Shown here piece after piece: positions 44,158 to 53,137 of a stretch of 64,000 bases of DNA. A model generated the notes under the pieces. It saw only the letters and a program-made list of their open reading frames with translations, was not told where the DNA came from and did not search any database. How positions within the stretch are numbered: position 1 is the stretch's first letter; every line of letters starts with the position of its first letter. Source of the DNA: an uncultured Rhodospirillales bacterium (lineage in GTDB: Bacteria; Pseudomonadota; Alphaproteobacteria; Rhodospirillales; JABHCV01). Where the stretch lies: the NCBI GenBank assembly GCA_938092065.1, contig CALKND010000007.1:83657-147656 (forward strand). The letters run 5' to 3'. The position numbers and the translations under genes are program-made.

Positions 44158-47100
44158 TCACTCAATTGAAGCAATCTCACGGTCTTCACGTCGACGGACC
44201 TGCCAATTATAAAAATTAACCTTTATCATCAACGCACATGGCGTGACGACTAGTGTCAGCACTGTTGCAAATCCAAGTCCAAAGACGATAGCTGAAGACA
44301 ACTGTGCCCACCATTGCATTGAAGGAGCACCAATACTGACTTCACGTGCTACAAAATCAATATTTACACCGCTGACCATGGGTAACAAGCCCAACATTGT
44401 CGTTATTGAGGTCAGCAAAACTGGACGAAGCCGCTGAGCACCAGTTTTCAAGATGGCCTCCCTTGCACTTGATGCAGTTTCTTTCAGTCGATCATATGTA
44501 TCGATCAACACAATATTATTGTTTACAACAATCCCAGCCAGTGCGATTACACCAATGCCACTCATAACGATACCAAAAGGCTGACCCGTCACCAGCAAGC
44601 CAACAAAAACACCAATAGTTGACATCATTACAGATGTAAGGATCAATAATGCAGAATAGAAGCTATTGAACTGGGTAACTAGTATAATAGCCATAATGAA
44701 TAGGGCCACCAAGAATGCTTTACCTAAAAAAGCTTCAGCCTGTCTTTGCTCTTCATCCTCACCTTTAAAAGCTATTTTAATTCGCGAATCAATATTGGCA
44801 ACCTCAAGAAGATCCTGCAACTCGGCAACCTTATCAGAAGCCAAGATGCCTTCCTTTATATCTGCTTTAACAGTCATGACACGGCGTGCGTTGGTCCGCC
44901 GAATGGTTCCTGTTTTTGGCTTGGCTAAGCGCTCAACGAAGTTGCTGATCGGAACGCGCCCATTGTCCGTATGTATCCGGATGTGATCCAGTTGATTAAT
45001 AGTCCTGAACTTAGCCGGATAGCGAGCCAGAATATCTATTTCCTCATCCACATCGTTTGGTCTGTAGCCTCCCAACTTGACACCTGTACTGGCCATTTGA
45101 ATAGCCCGCCCGATACTATCAACATTAGCACCAAACTTCATGGCTTGAGCACGATTAACCTTCATTTCCCAGTCAATGCCAGGCAAAGGACGTGTATCTT
45201 CAATATTAATTAAACCCTTCATAGCCGCTAGACTTTTTAACACCTCCTCAACACCTGCATTAAGGAGCTCTGGGTATCGCGAAGACAATTCAACAACAAC
45301 TGGCTTCCCAACAGGTGGCCCTTGTTCCTCTTTACGACGATCAACAATGACACCTACAAGATCGGACGTTCTTAATTTTATTTCATCCAGAATTTGATCA
45401 GCCTTGCGGCGACCCTGCCAGGGCACAAACTCTAGGGAGACTATGCCAATAATATCCTCGGATTCTTGTGAATTCCTTTGCTTTCCGGTACGTAAATACA
45501 CTGCATTAAATTCACTTCTTTCTTCGTTAATTTGAAGAATTCTGTTTTCTACCTCACTCATCAAGCGGTCCATTTCAAAGACCGATAGATTGCCCCGTGC
45601 GCGAACCTGAATCTTTGCAAAGTCTGGCTCAACGATTGGAAAAAATTCTATACCTTTGCCGAAAGCCCCATATAAAACTTGGACGAAAATTAATAGTGAA
45701 AATGCTCCTACTAGAACCTTACCAGGGTGATCAAGTGCAGTTTCCAGAACATTCACATACCCCTTTGTAAAACTAGAAGTCTGCTCGGAGATATTTTTTT
45801 TTCCATTAGCAAGTATTCTTGTATCACTGGAAACAGCTGCACCTGTTTTGCCAATAAAAGCGCCCAGTGTCGGCACGAATATAAGCGCCATTAATAACGA
45901 AGATGACAAGGTTGCAAGCAGGGTCAAGGGAAGATACTTCATAAATTCGCCAACTACCCCTGGCCAGAATAAAAGCGGGAGAAAAGCCGCAAGGGTTGTA
46001 GCCGTTGAGGCAATGATTGGCCAAGACATGCGTTTGGCCGCCAGGGCATAGGCGATCTCTCGGGGTTCACCTTCGACCATTTTTCTGTCCGCAAATTCAG
46101 TGACCACGATAGCGCCATCAACCAACATGCCGACAGCCAAAATTAAGGCAAATAGAACTACAGTATTAATGGTCAAACCCAACGCAGATAAAACTAGGAT
46201 AGCGGTCAGGAAAGATCCAGGAATTGCAATTCCAACTAGTCCTGCTGTCCGCAAACCTAGGGTGGCAATTATCACAATCATTACCAATAGAATGGCGGAA
46301 ATAACATTGTTTTGGAGATCATTAAGCATGACCCGGATTTCCTTAGACTTATCTTGGTCAAAGCCAATGTGAACGGTTTCTTGTAATGGCACCGGCCAGT
46401 TGTTCTTTTTCGACTGGACAACCCTGTGTACACTTTCAATCGTATCAATGATGTTCTCACCGGATCGCTTAACAACTTCCAAAACCAGCGCAGAGCGACC
46501 GCTAATGCGTGCAAAGCTCTGTGGGTCCTTAAATGTACGCCGTAATTCAGCTACTTCTGAAAGCGTGACAACTGAATCGCCATCAATTTTGATCGGTAGG
46601 CGCATAATATCTTCCGTAGTTTCCAGCAAGCCTGGAACCTTTAGAGAAAAACGTCCATGACCAGTATCTTGGGCTCCTGCTGCTACTAGCCGGTTAGATG
46701 ACGCAACCAATCGAATAGCTGTTTCAGGCGACAACCCGTAGCTTTCCATTTGAACAGGATCAATTAGCACTTCCAGCATTTCTTTACGATCTCCGGCGAT
46801 CTTCACCTCTAAGACCGAGCCAATTCCTTCCAATTCATCTTTGAGATCTCTGGCCAACCGCAACAGGGCACGTTCAGGAATTTCTCCCGACAAGGTCACT
46901 AAGACAACTGGGAAAAGACTTAAGTTAACCTCGTGCATAGTTGGGTCATCCGTGTCATTAGGCAAATCCGACTTAACTAATTCAACCTTTTCACGGACAT
47001 AATCAATAGCTTTATCTGCATCAAAGCCTGCATCAAATTCAAGGGTAACGCTGGCGCCACCCTCATAACCTTTTGATCTCATCTCCTTGACGCCTTCAAT

Positions 47101-47322
47101 GCCCCTTAATTCCTGCTCTACTGGTCGGATCAAAAGGCGTTCTGCATCTTCTGGTGAGATACCTTCGTGGTTCATCTGCACATAAATAATAGGAATATTA
47201 ATATTGGGCGCTGCTTCTTTAGGAATATTAAAATAGGAAATGGCACCAGAAATAAGAAGTAGACATAGGGTCGCGAGAACCGTTCGAGAATGAGTTAAGG
47301 CATTGTCAATAAGAACTCTCAT
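44158..47322 (-). CDS. RND efflux pump inner-membrane permease (AcrB/hydrophobe-amphiphile family)
   Basis: A 1054-aa proton-driven exporter with the duplicated RND topology of 12 helices and two large periplasmic loops. Recognisable parts are the first helix followed by NIPKEAAPNINIPIIYVQMN, the helix 4 region VGMLVDGAIVVTEF with the proton-relay Asp, and GIVVNNNIVLIDTY in helix 10. The sequence is of the branch with short-chain adaptors rather than classical AcrB. It overlaps its adaptor gene by 4 bp. No TolC-type outer-membrane gene is in the operon, so a shared one must be used. Drug or lipid export is likely; the substrate is unknown. Confidence 0.93.
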   Translation of the reverse strand: MRVLIDNALTHSRTVLATLCLLLISGAISYFNIPKEAAPNINIPIIYVQMNHEGISPEDAERLLIRPVEQELRGIEGVKEMRSKGYEGGASVTLEFDAGFDADKAIDYVREKVELVKSDLPNDTDDPTMHEVNLSLFPVVLVTLSGEIPERALLRLARDLKDELEGIGSVLEVKIAGDRKEMLEVLIDPVQMESYGLSPETAIRLVASSNRLVAAGAQDTGHGRFSLKVPGLLETTEDIMRLPIKIDGDSVVTLSEVAELRRTFKDPQSFARISGRSALVLEVVKRSGENIIDTIESVHRVVQSKKNNWPVPLQETVHIGFDQDKSKEIRVMLNDLQNNVISAILLVMIVIIATLGLRTAGLVGIAIPGSFLTAILVLSALGLTINTVVLFALILAVGMLVDGAIVVTEFADRKMVEGEPREIAYALAAKRMSWPIIASTATTLAAFLPLLFWPGVVGEFMKYLPLTLLATLSSSLLMALIFVPTLGAFIGKTGAAVSSDTRILANGKKNISEQTSSFTKGYVNVLETALDHPGKVLVGAFSLLIFVQVLYGAFGKGIEFFPIVEPDFAKIQVRARGNLSVFEMDRLMSEVENRILQINEERSEFNAVYLRTGKQRNSQESEDIIGIVSLEFVPWQGRRKADQILDEIKLRTSDLVGVIVDRRKEEQGPPVGKPVVVELSSRYPELLNAGVEEVLKSLAAMKGLINIEDTRPLPGIDWEMKVNRAQAMKFGANVDSIGRAIQMASTGVKLGGYRPNDVDEEIDILARYPAKFRTINQLDHIRIHTDNGRVPISNFVERLAKPKTGTIRRTNARRVMTVKADIKEGILASDKVAELQDLLEVANIDSRIKIAFKGEDEEQRQAEAFLGKAFLVALFIMAIILVTQFNSFYSALLILTSVMMSTIGVFVGLLVTGQPFGIVMSGIGVIALAGIVVNNNIVLIDTYDRLKETASSAREAILKTGAQRLRPVLLTSITTMLGLLPMVSGVNIDFVAREVSIGAPSMQWWAQLSSAIVFGLGFATVLTLVVTPCALMIKVNFYNWQVRRREDREIASIE

Positions 47323-48398
47323 GACGCACTACCACTATCGATTTTTATGCTTCTTACTTTTTGGTTCGAACGAACAAATTCCTGTCCGACTACAATCAAT
47401 TCAACTTCATCGGGCAAACCTGTTAACCAGACGCCTTGCTGCGTATCATCAATGATTTGAACCTTGTGAAACCTAACTTGGTCAAACTTGACTGTTTTTA
47501 CACCCAACTCACCTATCTCATTTAGAGTTAATGCAGCTGGGCTTAAAAAATGGGCTTTTATTATACCCTGATTAAGCCTCAGTTCTGTTGTGACACCCGC
47601 AGAGATTGTCCCACCCGGGTTAGGAAGAGAAACCTCGATACGAAAAGTCCGAGACTGGGCTGAACCCACTTTAGAAATATAGCTAACAGTTCCTTTCAAA
47701 TTATTTCTTCCACTCAACTTGATGCTAGCTTTATCACCTATGCTTAAAAGACCTGATGCCTGTTCGGTCACTTCGGCAATAATGTGGATTGGGTTCAGGT
47801 CAATGATGGTTGCACTTACGTCACCGATGGCTACATAATCCCCTATTTCAACACTAATATCATTGAGAATACCATCAAAGGGTGCTCGCACAGATGTACG
47901 CTCAATATCAACGCTCATCGAACGCAAAGTAGCTTTGGCACTTTCCAGCTTAGACACGGACTCGGCCAACTGAACCTTAGAGCGAAACTGCTTTTTGGAA
48001 AGCTTCTGTGCTGCTTCATATGCGATGGTATACCTGTTGACCATGGCCCTAGCCTCTTTCAACCGAGCCTGCCTATCGGCCATACTTATTCGAGCAATAA
48101 TATCACCTTCTTTGACTGAACTTCCTTTTTCCAGAGGAACTTCAATGATTCGGCCAGCCGTTTCCAGTTTAACCTGAACTGAACGTGCACCTTCAGTGAG
48201 CCCATAAAGCATAATGGAACGTTGATGCTCTCGGGCACTAGAAAGTTTTGTCCTAACCTCAGACAAGACCTTATCAGAATCATCCGAAGGACTTGATACT
48301 GATGTTTGTTTGTCTTCAACACCAGAAATTAAACCAGAAGCAACCCAGACAAAAGCTGCCAAAAAAACTCCACCAGCGATTTTAATTGAGCTGTTCAT
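47319..48398 (-). CDS. RND efflux periplasmic adaptor (membrane fusion protein)
   Basis: A 359-aa protein that links the pump to the outer-membrane channel. It has an N-terminal membrane anchor (IAGGVFLAAFVWVASGLISG), a biotinyl-lipoyl half (AGRIIEVPLEKGSSVKEGDI), a helical hairpin (about 115-165), RAPFDGILNDISVEIGDYVA and a beta-barrel domain. The spacing fits a short hairpin adaptor. It starts within 4 bp of the PadR stop and overlaps the pump gene by 4 bp, so the three genes form one transcript. Confidence 0.92.
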   Translation of the reverse strand: MNSSIKIAGGVFLAAFVWVASGLISGVEDKQTSVSSPSDDSDKVLSEVRTKLSSAREHQRSIMLYGLTEGARSVQVKLETAGRIIEVPLEKGSSVKEGDIIARISMADRQARLKEARAMVNRYTIAYEAAQKLSKKQFRSKVQLAESVSKLESAKATLRSMSVDIERTSVRAPFDGILNDISVEIGDYVAIGDVSATIIDLNPIHIIAEVTEQASGLLSIGDKASIKLSGRNNLKGTVSYISKVGSAQSRTFRIEVSLPNPGGTISAGVTTELRLNQGIIKAHFLSPAALTLNEIGELGVKTVKFDQVRFHKVQIIDDTQQGVWLTGLPDEVELIVVGQEFVRSNQKVRSIKIDSGSAS

Positions 48399-48925
48399 TG
48401 GTTTGATCTCTTTTTGTTATTTAGAAGCAAATGTGCATTTTCTTCCATATATTTTACTAATGTACGGTAGAGCACTCGACCAAGCCCCCTAACAAACATT
48501 CTTCCTGGTGCAACTGTGTCATCATCTAGCGCCTCGAGCTTCTCAGATAAAGAACGGTAAAAGTTAAGTTGTTGGTCAAGTACGTCATGCAAATGGTCCT
48601 GGTCTAGATACTCTTGCAGAAAGAACATCACCATTACCTCTGAACGCAACTGGTCTTCAGCCGGGGTTTTCTTCATGGCCCGGTATAAAGATTTATTGCC
48701 TTTATCCGTCAAGGTATAAACTTTCTTATCAGGACGGCCTTCTTGCATTTCTTTACGCATTGTGACCTTGCCCTGTTCACAAAGCTTGGCAAGGGATGGA
48801 TAGATCGAGCCAAAACTGACCTGATGGAAATGGGCAAATGGCCCGTCCTCAAACATTTTTTTAATTTCATAGCCGCTGGCGTCACCACAAGTAAGCGCAC
48901 CAAGGCAGAGTATTTTTGCATCCAT
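48395..48925 (-). CDS. PadR-family transcriptional regulator of the RND operon
   Basis: A 176-aa regulator with the PadR winged helix (LGALTCGDASGYEIKKMFED, SFGSIYPSLAKLCEQGKV, the wing RPDKKVYTLTDKG) and a C-terminal helical Vir_act_alpha_C-type domain. It is the first gene of the pump operon, so self-repression relieved by a pump substrate is the expected logic. A candidate operator palindrome lies 27 bp upstream of the ATG. Confidence 0.9.
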   Translation of the reverse strand: MDAKILCLGALTCGDASGYEIKKMFEDGPFAHFHQVSFGSIYPSLAKLCEQGKVTMRKEMQEGRPDKKVYTLTDKGNKSLYRAMKKTPAEDQLRSEVMVMFFLQEYLDQDHLHDVLDQQLNFYRSLSEKLEALDDDTVAPGRMFVRGLGRVLYRTLVKYMEENAHLLLNNKKRSNQ

Positions 48926-48951
48926 GGGGTATATCTTTCAAGTTATCATCA

Positions 48952-48982
48952 TTTGATACATATAGATATTTTATATATCAAA
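48952..48982. promoter_or_regulatory. Candidate PadR operator palindrome
   Basis: TTTGATACATA (48952-48962) and TATATATCAAA (48972-48982) form 11-bp inverted arms with a single mismatch and a 9-nt spacer. They lie just upstream of the PadR-pump operon in AT-rich DNA. The place and symmetry suit an autoregulatory site. Confidence 0.5.
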
Positions 48983-49109
48983 CAAATATATAATTTGTGA
49001 TTGCGCTTTTATCATTCTCGTCACATTAGGCACCCAATTTGGTAGACTGAATTATCAAACTCAGTAGGCGGAACTCTTATTTTTTTATAATTGCGTCACG
49101 AACATAGAA

Positions 49110-49343
49110 ATGCTTTACGCTGTGATGATGTTGATGCAAGTTTTCTCTTTAGCCGTAGGCTTGTTGGTTCCCAAATACGTTGAACGTGGCCTATAAAACG
49201 CCTTAATAGCATTAATGATCACGTTTGCCTTAAGCCTTGGATTTACCCTCGAGCACTTGGGAAAAGCGTTTAGCTCCAATCAGGGACCCAGCTCCTATAG
49301 CTGGGTTTGCGCATTAGGGTTTCCATCTAAGTCTTAAAAGTTC
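49110..49343 (+). pseudogene. Possible remnant of a small membrane protein gene
   Basis: From ATG 49110 the frame reads 28 sensible hydrophobic residues (MLYAVMMLMQVFSLAVGLLV), meets TAA at 49194, then continues another 48 residues of similar character (NALIALMITFALSLGFTLEH). One in-frame stop inside an otherwise coherent two-helix protein suggests a recent nonsense mutation. No family recognised, and chance in a 500-bp gap cannot be excluded. Confidence 0.3.
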
Positions 49344-49450
49344 TAGTTGGGGTAAAATTGCAGAAAAGCAGCACGACAAGGACAAGCATAAACTTCCACA
49401 GCAACAAGGAGATGCACATATAAATGTGGAAGAAAAATAGTGATCTCAAT

Positions 49451-49795
49451 TCAAATGATATCACCATCTAATTCAAAGCGTCCTTTCGGATCTTCTATCT
49501 CAACAACCCAAAGATCAGGGTCCCTGTCTATTTGACGCTTAATGTAGGACTCAGCTTCACTGTCACCTATTAATTCAGCGCCACAACCATACATCCAACC
49601 CGGCTTTCCATCCAGATCCCGTACCTGCGATAAAACGCAACAGCCCGTCTTTCCACGATCAAGCTTTAGCAGGATCGCGCCACAATCAGGATCCCCCTTT
49701 TGGCGTACCATAATTGGAATGAAGTTGAGGTCACACATTCTGACCTGTGCTTGCACCCAGAGACTAGCCTTTATTTTTGACGTCTCCCACGACAT
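49451..49795 (-). CDS. DUF1491 family protein
   Basis: A small protein of about 114 aa. It has the pattern of DUF1491, a family confined mainly to alphaproteobacteria: LWVQAQVRMCDLNFIPIMVR, KGDPDCGAILLKL, then AESYIKRQIDRDPDLWVVEI followed by EDPKGRF. Its function is unknown. The frame extends to 49831; the ATG at 49795 (MSWETSKIKASLW) begins where the conserved part begins. It is divergent from the Asp/Glu-racemase-like gene and useful mainly as a lineage marker. Confidence 0.82.
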   Translation of the reverse strand: MSWETSKIKASLWVQAQVRMCDLNFIPIMVRQKGDPDCGAILLKLDRGKTGCCVLSQVRDLDGKPGWMYGCGAELIGDSEAESYIKRQIDRDPDLWVVEIEDPKGRFELDGDII

Positions 49796-49914
49796 TACAA
49801 GTATTTCCTCAAGTGATTGAGTTTGATTCAACAGTATTTTTTTCTTACAAAAAAATCGCTTAAAGTGGCATTATAAACAATTGCACGCTCATAGTTGCTG
49901 AAAGCGGTACACTA

Positions 49915-50673
49915 GTGAAAAGTCGCACTTTAGAAATTGACTACCAAATGGATAACCCCGAACTGGGAGCCAAGTGCCTAGGCATAATTCTATTGAGTAC
50001 AGATTTAACGCTGGAGCGAGATATTCACCGTATTATCCAAGACAACTCAATAACAGCGTATATCAATAGAGTGACCTATGACAACCCAATGACAGTTGAA
50101 AACCTCGCTGCCCTTGAAGCAAACCTAAAGCAGGCAGCAATTGATTTATTACCGGGCGCAAAACTTGATGCCATCGCTTTTGCCTGCACATCAGGTAGTA
50201 TTGCCATTGGTCCGGACAGGGTTTTACTTCGGCTTGAAGAGGGCCAGCCTGGCGTTCCTTCAACAACACCCATAAACGCTGCATTGGATGCCTTTAATAT
50301 CATGGAGGTTTCCAAGATCGCCCTACTTACCCCTTATAACGACAAAATTAATCAGCCAATCCACGCATACATTGAGGAAAACAACGTGGAAATAATGTCA
50401 ATGTCCACTTTCGATATGAATAGCGATATAGACGTTGCACGCATTCCTCTAGAAGCCATCGTCGATGCGGCCAAAATTGCCGACCACAATGACGCTCAAG
50501 CTGTGTTCTTATCCTGCACAGCCTTACGTTCAATAGAGTGTATTGACGCTTTGGAAAAAAGTCTTGGCAAGCCCGTACTATCCAGCAGTCAGGTCATGCT
50601 TTGGCGCCTGCTAAGGCTAGCTGGTTGGAAGAATAAAATACAAGGTTTTGGAAGACTGCTAGAGAACAATTAG
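49915..50673 (+). CDS. Asp/Glu racemase superfamily enzyme (maleate isomerase / arylmalonate decarboxylase-like)
   Basis: A 252-aa enzyme of the Cys-based racemase/isomerase superfamily. Both Cys positions are present, Cys91 in FACTSGS and Cys201 in LSCTALR, which fits a two-base maleate isomerase or racemase rather than the one-Cys decarboxylases. The phosphate- or carboxylate-binding stretches TTPINAALDAF and LLTPYNDKIN are typical. The start is GTG at 49915. It is convergent with a Pot-type ABC importer, so the two may handle the same amino-acid or dicarboxylate compound, but the link is only positional. Confidence 0.8.
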   Translation: MKSRTLEIDYQMDNPELGAKCLGIILLSTDLTLERDIHRIIQDNSITAYINRVTYDNPMTVENLAALEANLKQAAIDLLPGAKLDAIAFACTSGSIAIGPDRVLLRLEEGQPGVPSTTPINAALDAFNIMEVSKIALLTPYNDKINQPIHAYIEENNVEIMSMSTFDMNSDIDVARIPLEAIVDAAKIADHNDAQAVFLSCTALRSIECIDALEKSLGKPVLSSSQVMLWRLLRLAGWKNKIQGFGRLLENN

Positions 50674-50918
50674 TACTTTGATACCAGCAAGTTAAGAGAC
50701 TTCAGGAAAAAGTCGCCACGTAGGCCATTGGTGGTTTTATCTTTATCGTTCACAGGTTGCCTCTAGTAATATGAGTATTGCAGTTGAAGCTGAGAAAAAT
50801 TTAATTAAGGTCAAATCTTTGTCCGATTAGCAACCAATCCCAATAAACTTCACCGAAACAATTAAGCAGTTAACGCGGCAACAATAAGTTCGATCATGCA
50901 CACTTCAAATTCAAAACC

Positions 50919-51776
50919 TTAAACAATTCCGCGCAACCGGTTGTTACGACGCCTCAACAACTCGAGAGCCGCCAGCAAGACAACAGAAAACATCACAAGA
51001 ATTGTCGCCACAGCCAGGATCGTTGGGCTGATTTGCTCGCGAATCCCAGACCACATCTGGCGTGGTATGGTCCGCTGTTCAAAACCAGCTAAAAATAACA
51101 CAACAACGACCTCATCAAAAGAGGTGACGAAGGCAAATAATGCCCCAGAGATAACACCAGGCAGGATCAACGGCATTATAACCTTGAAAAATGTCACCGT
51201 TGGACTGGCTCCCAAATTAGCCGACGCACGGGTCAGTGAATGATCAAAGCCGACAAGCGTTGCAGTTACAGTGATCACAACAAAAGGGGTGCCAAGGGCT
51301 GTATGGGCGAGAATAATACCTAGATAGGTTTGATCAAGGCCAATGTTTGAATAAAAGAAATACATACCGGCAGCCGAAATAATCAACGGCACGATCATTG
51401 GAGAAATTAAAAGCCCCATCATCAAAGAACGATAAGGCATATGAGATTTGCTTAGGCCCAACGCCGCCATTGTTCCCAGAAAAGTCGCCAAAATTGTTGA
51501 AGAGATGGCAATAATGAAACTGTTTTCAACCGAGTGTCTCCACTGGGTATTATTTACAAAATCACGGTACCAACGCAAAGAGTAAGAATCAGGATCAAAA
51601 GCCAACATCCCTTCAGTAAAGGTAAAATATGGCTCAACATTGAAGCTCAACGGAATGATTACAAGGATCGGTGTAATCAGGAAAATAAAAATACAGGCGC
51701 ACAAAAAACGAAAGCCGTAGTACCAAGTTGTTTCAAGCGGACCGGCGTAAGGTGGTAAGGCCATGGCGTTATCCAA
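50919..51776 (-). CDS. ABC transporter permease (PotC-like)
   Basis: A 285-aa inner-membrane subunit with six helices and the EAA-type loop (ASANLGASPTVTFFKVIMPL). It resembles PotC of spermidine/putrescine importers. It overlaps the PotB-like gene by 8 bp and is the last gene of the importer operon. It pairs with the PotB-like permease; the ATPase contacts the EAA loop. Confidence 0.92.
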   Translation of the reverse strand: MDNAMALPPYAGPLETTWYYGFRFLCACIFIFLITPILVIIPLSFNVEPYFTFTEGMLAFDPDSYSLRWYRDFVNNTQWRHSVENSFIIAISSTILATFLGTMAALGLSKSHMPYRSLMMGLLISPMIVPLIISAAGMYFFYSNIGLDQTYLGIILAHTALGTPFVVITVTATLVGFDHSLTRASANLGASPTVTFFKVIMPLILPGVISGALFAFVTSFDEVVVVLFLAGFEQRTIPRQMWSGIREQISPTILAVATILVMFSVVLLAALELLRRRNNRLRGIV

Positions 51777-53040
51777 ACCTCATATTGTCTACACCAACGA
51801 TTTTGTTATAAATCAAGTAGAGTGCTAGCACCGAGGACAGCAACAACGCACCCAGTGCACCGGCGAGACCCCAATTCAATGACTTCTGCATATGATAGGC
51901 AATTTGGTTCGAAATCAATGTTCCGTCTGTGCCACCAACCAGTGCGGGTGTGATATAGTAACCAATAGAGAGTATAAAGACGAGGATACTGCCAGCGACA
52001 ATCCCCGATAGAGTTTGTGGCATATAGACGCGAATGAAAGCAACCATAGGGTTTGCACCCAATGACAAGGCTGCACACATGTAGCTTGGGGAAATAGTTT
52101 TCATCACGCTGTACAGTGGCAATACCATGAACGGTAATAGAATATGGGTCATGGCGACAATCGTACCAGTCAAGTTGTAAATAAGCTGCAAGCGATTATC
52201 ATCACTGACCAAGCCAAAGAAGACGAACAAATCATTGAGCACCCCCTGAGATTGAAGCATAACAATCCAGGCTGTTGTTCGCACAAGAAGCGATGTCCAG
52301 AACGGCAACAGAACAAAAATCATTAACAAATTGGAATAACGAAGTGGCAACGTTGCCAAGAGATAAGCTATGGGATAGGCCAACATGACACAAATCAACG
52401 TAATTGCCATACTGATTGCAAATGTCCGGAGAAACAACTTACCATAAATGCGTCTATTTTCATCCCGCATGACAATTTCACCACTTTTGTCATACTTCAT
52501 GTCTACGGCATTTAAATAATAACCCATTGTATAGGGTGCTGTATTGCGTTTAATGACGGTCCAAGTTTCAAGATCTTTCCACTTTTTATGCATTTTTAGA
52601 ATCTTTTCTTTATAAGGCCCTTCCTTGACTTTAAGTGATTTTTTACCAGAACGGGTAATCATGCCGCGCAAACCTGATTTTTCATAATTAAGGCGAGTTC
52701 CCACCTTGCCAATTTCGCGAGCCTTAGCACCGGCTTGCAAATCCTGAATAAGAGCCGCAAAAACTGGTTCATCGGGTAAAGCCTTACCATCCCAGCCTGC
52801 AAGCGCTGTGGTAGTTTTTGGCATCAGGGTTCCCACTTGCCAGTTATCGACACTACGAAATGTCATTTCAACAATGGGGATCAAGAATGAGAATACAATA
52901 AATAAAAACAAAGGGGTCACCAACAACAAGGCACGGATGCGGTTTTTGCGCATGGCCTTGTTTAAGCTGGCTTTCAATGGCGTGCCATCGGCGGCTAAAA
53001 CAACATCACCTCCGATAATTTCATTAGCCATGCACAACAC
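51769..53040 (-). CDS. ABC transporter permease with a large N-terminal periplasmic insert (PotB-like)
   Basis: A 423-aa permease. After the first helix (ALLLVTPLFLFIVFSFLIPI) comes an insert of about 140 residues (NWQVGTLMPKTTTALAGWDG to RRIYGKLFLRTF) before the usual five helices and the EAA loop (SLGANPMVAFIRVYMPQ). Typical PotB is about 285 aa, so the insert is real extra length and likely periplasmic. It may contact the binding protein. It is operonic with PotC- and PotD-like genes. Confidence 0.9.
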   Translation of the reverse strand: MLCMANEIIGGDVVLAADGTPLKASLNKAMRKNRIRALLLVTPLFLFIVFSFLIPIVEMTFRSVDNWQVGTLMPKTTTALAGWDGKALPDEPVFAALIQDLQAGAKAREIGKVGTRLNYEKSGLRGMITRSGKKSLKVKEGPYKEKILKMHKKWKDLETWTVIKRNTAPYTMGYYLNAVDMKYDKSGEIVMRDENRRIYGKLFLRTFAISMAITLICVMLAYPIAYLLATLPLRYSNLLMIFVLLPFWTSLLVRTTAWIVMLQSQGVLNDLFVFFGLVSDDNRLQLIYNLTGTIVAMTHILLPFMVLPLYSVMKTISPSYMCAALSLGANPMVAFIRVYMPQTLSGIVAGSILVFILSIGYYITPALVGGTDGTLISNQIAYHMQKSLNWGLAGALGALLLSSVLALYLIYNKIVGVDNMRFG

Positions 53041-53099
53041 CTCGCAAATTCAATTCAAAAAATTTAAAAAGAAAAGTAAATAATTTAATTTGGCTGCGA

Positions 53100-53115
53100 G
53101 GTAGTTTTACCTACC
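53100..53115 (-). repeat. Intercistronic hairpin between the binding-protein and permease genes
   Basis: GGTAG (53100-53104) and CTACC (53111-53115) form a stem with a 6-nt loop, extendable with GCG/CGC on either side. It lies 22 bp after the binding-protein stop with no U-tract. It probably protects the upstream mRNA, favouring receptor synthesis. Confidence 0.45.
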
Positions 53116-53137
53116 CCGCTATTCCAAAAAATTAACT

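Larger units (their letters stand above)
48926..49450. other. Gap between the PadR-RND operon and DUF1491
   Basis: 525 bp. It contains the PadR operator candidate and the possible pseudogene, both listed separately. The 3' end is A-rich with no clear terminator. Confidence 0.4.
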
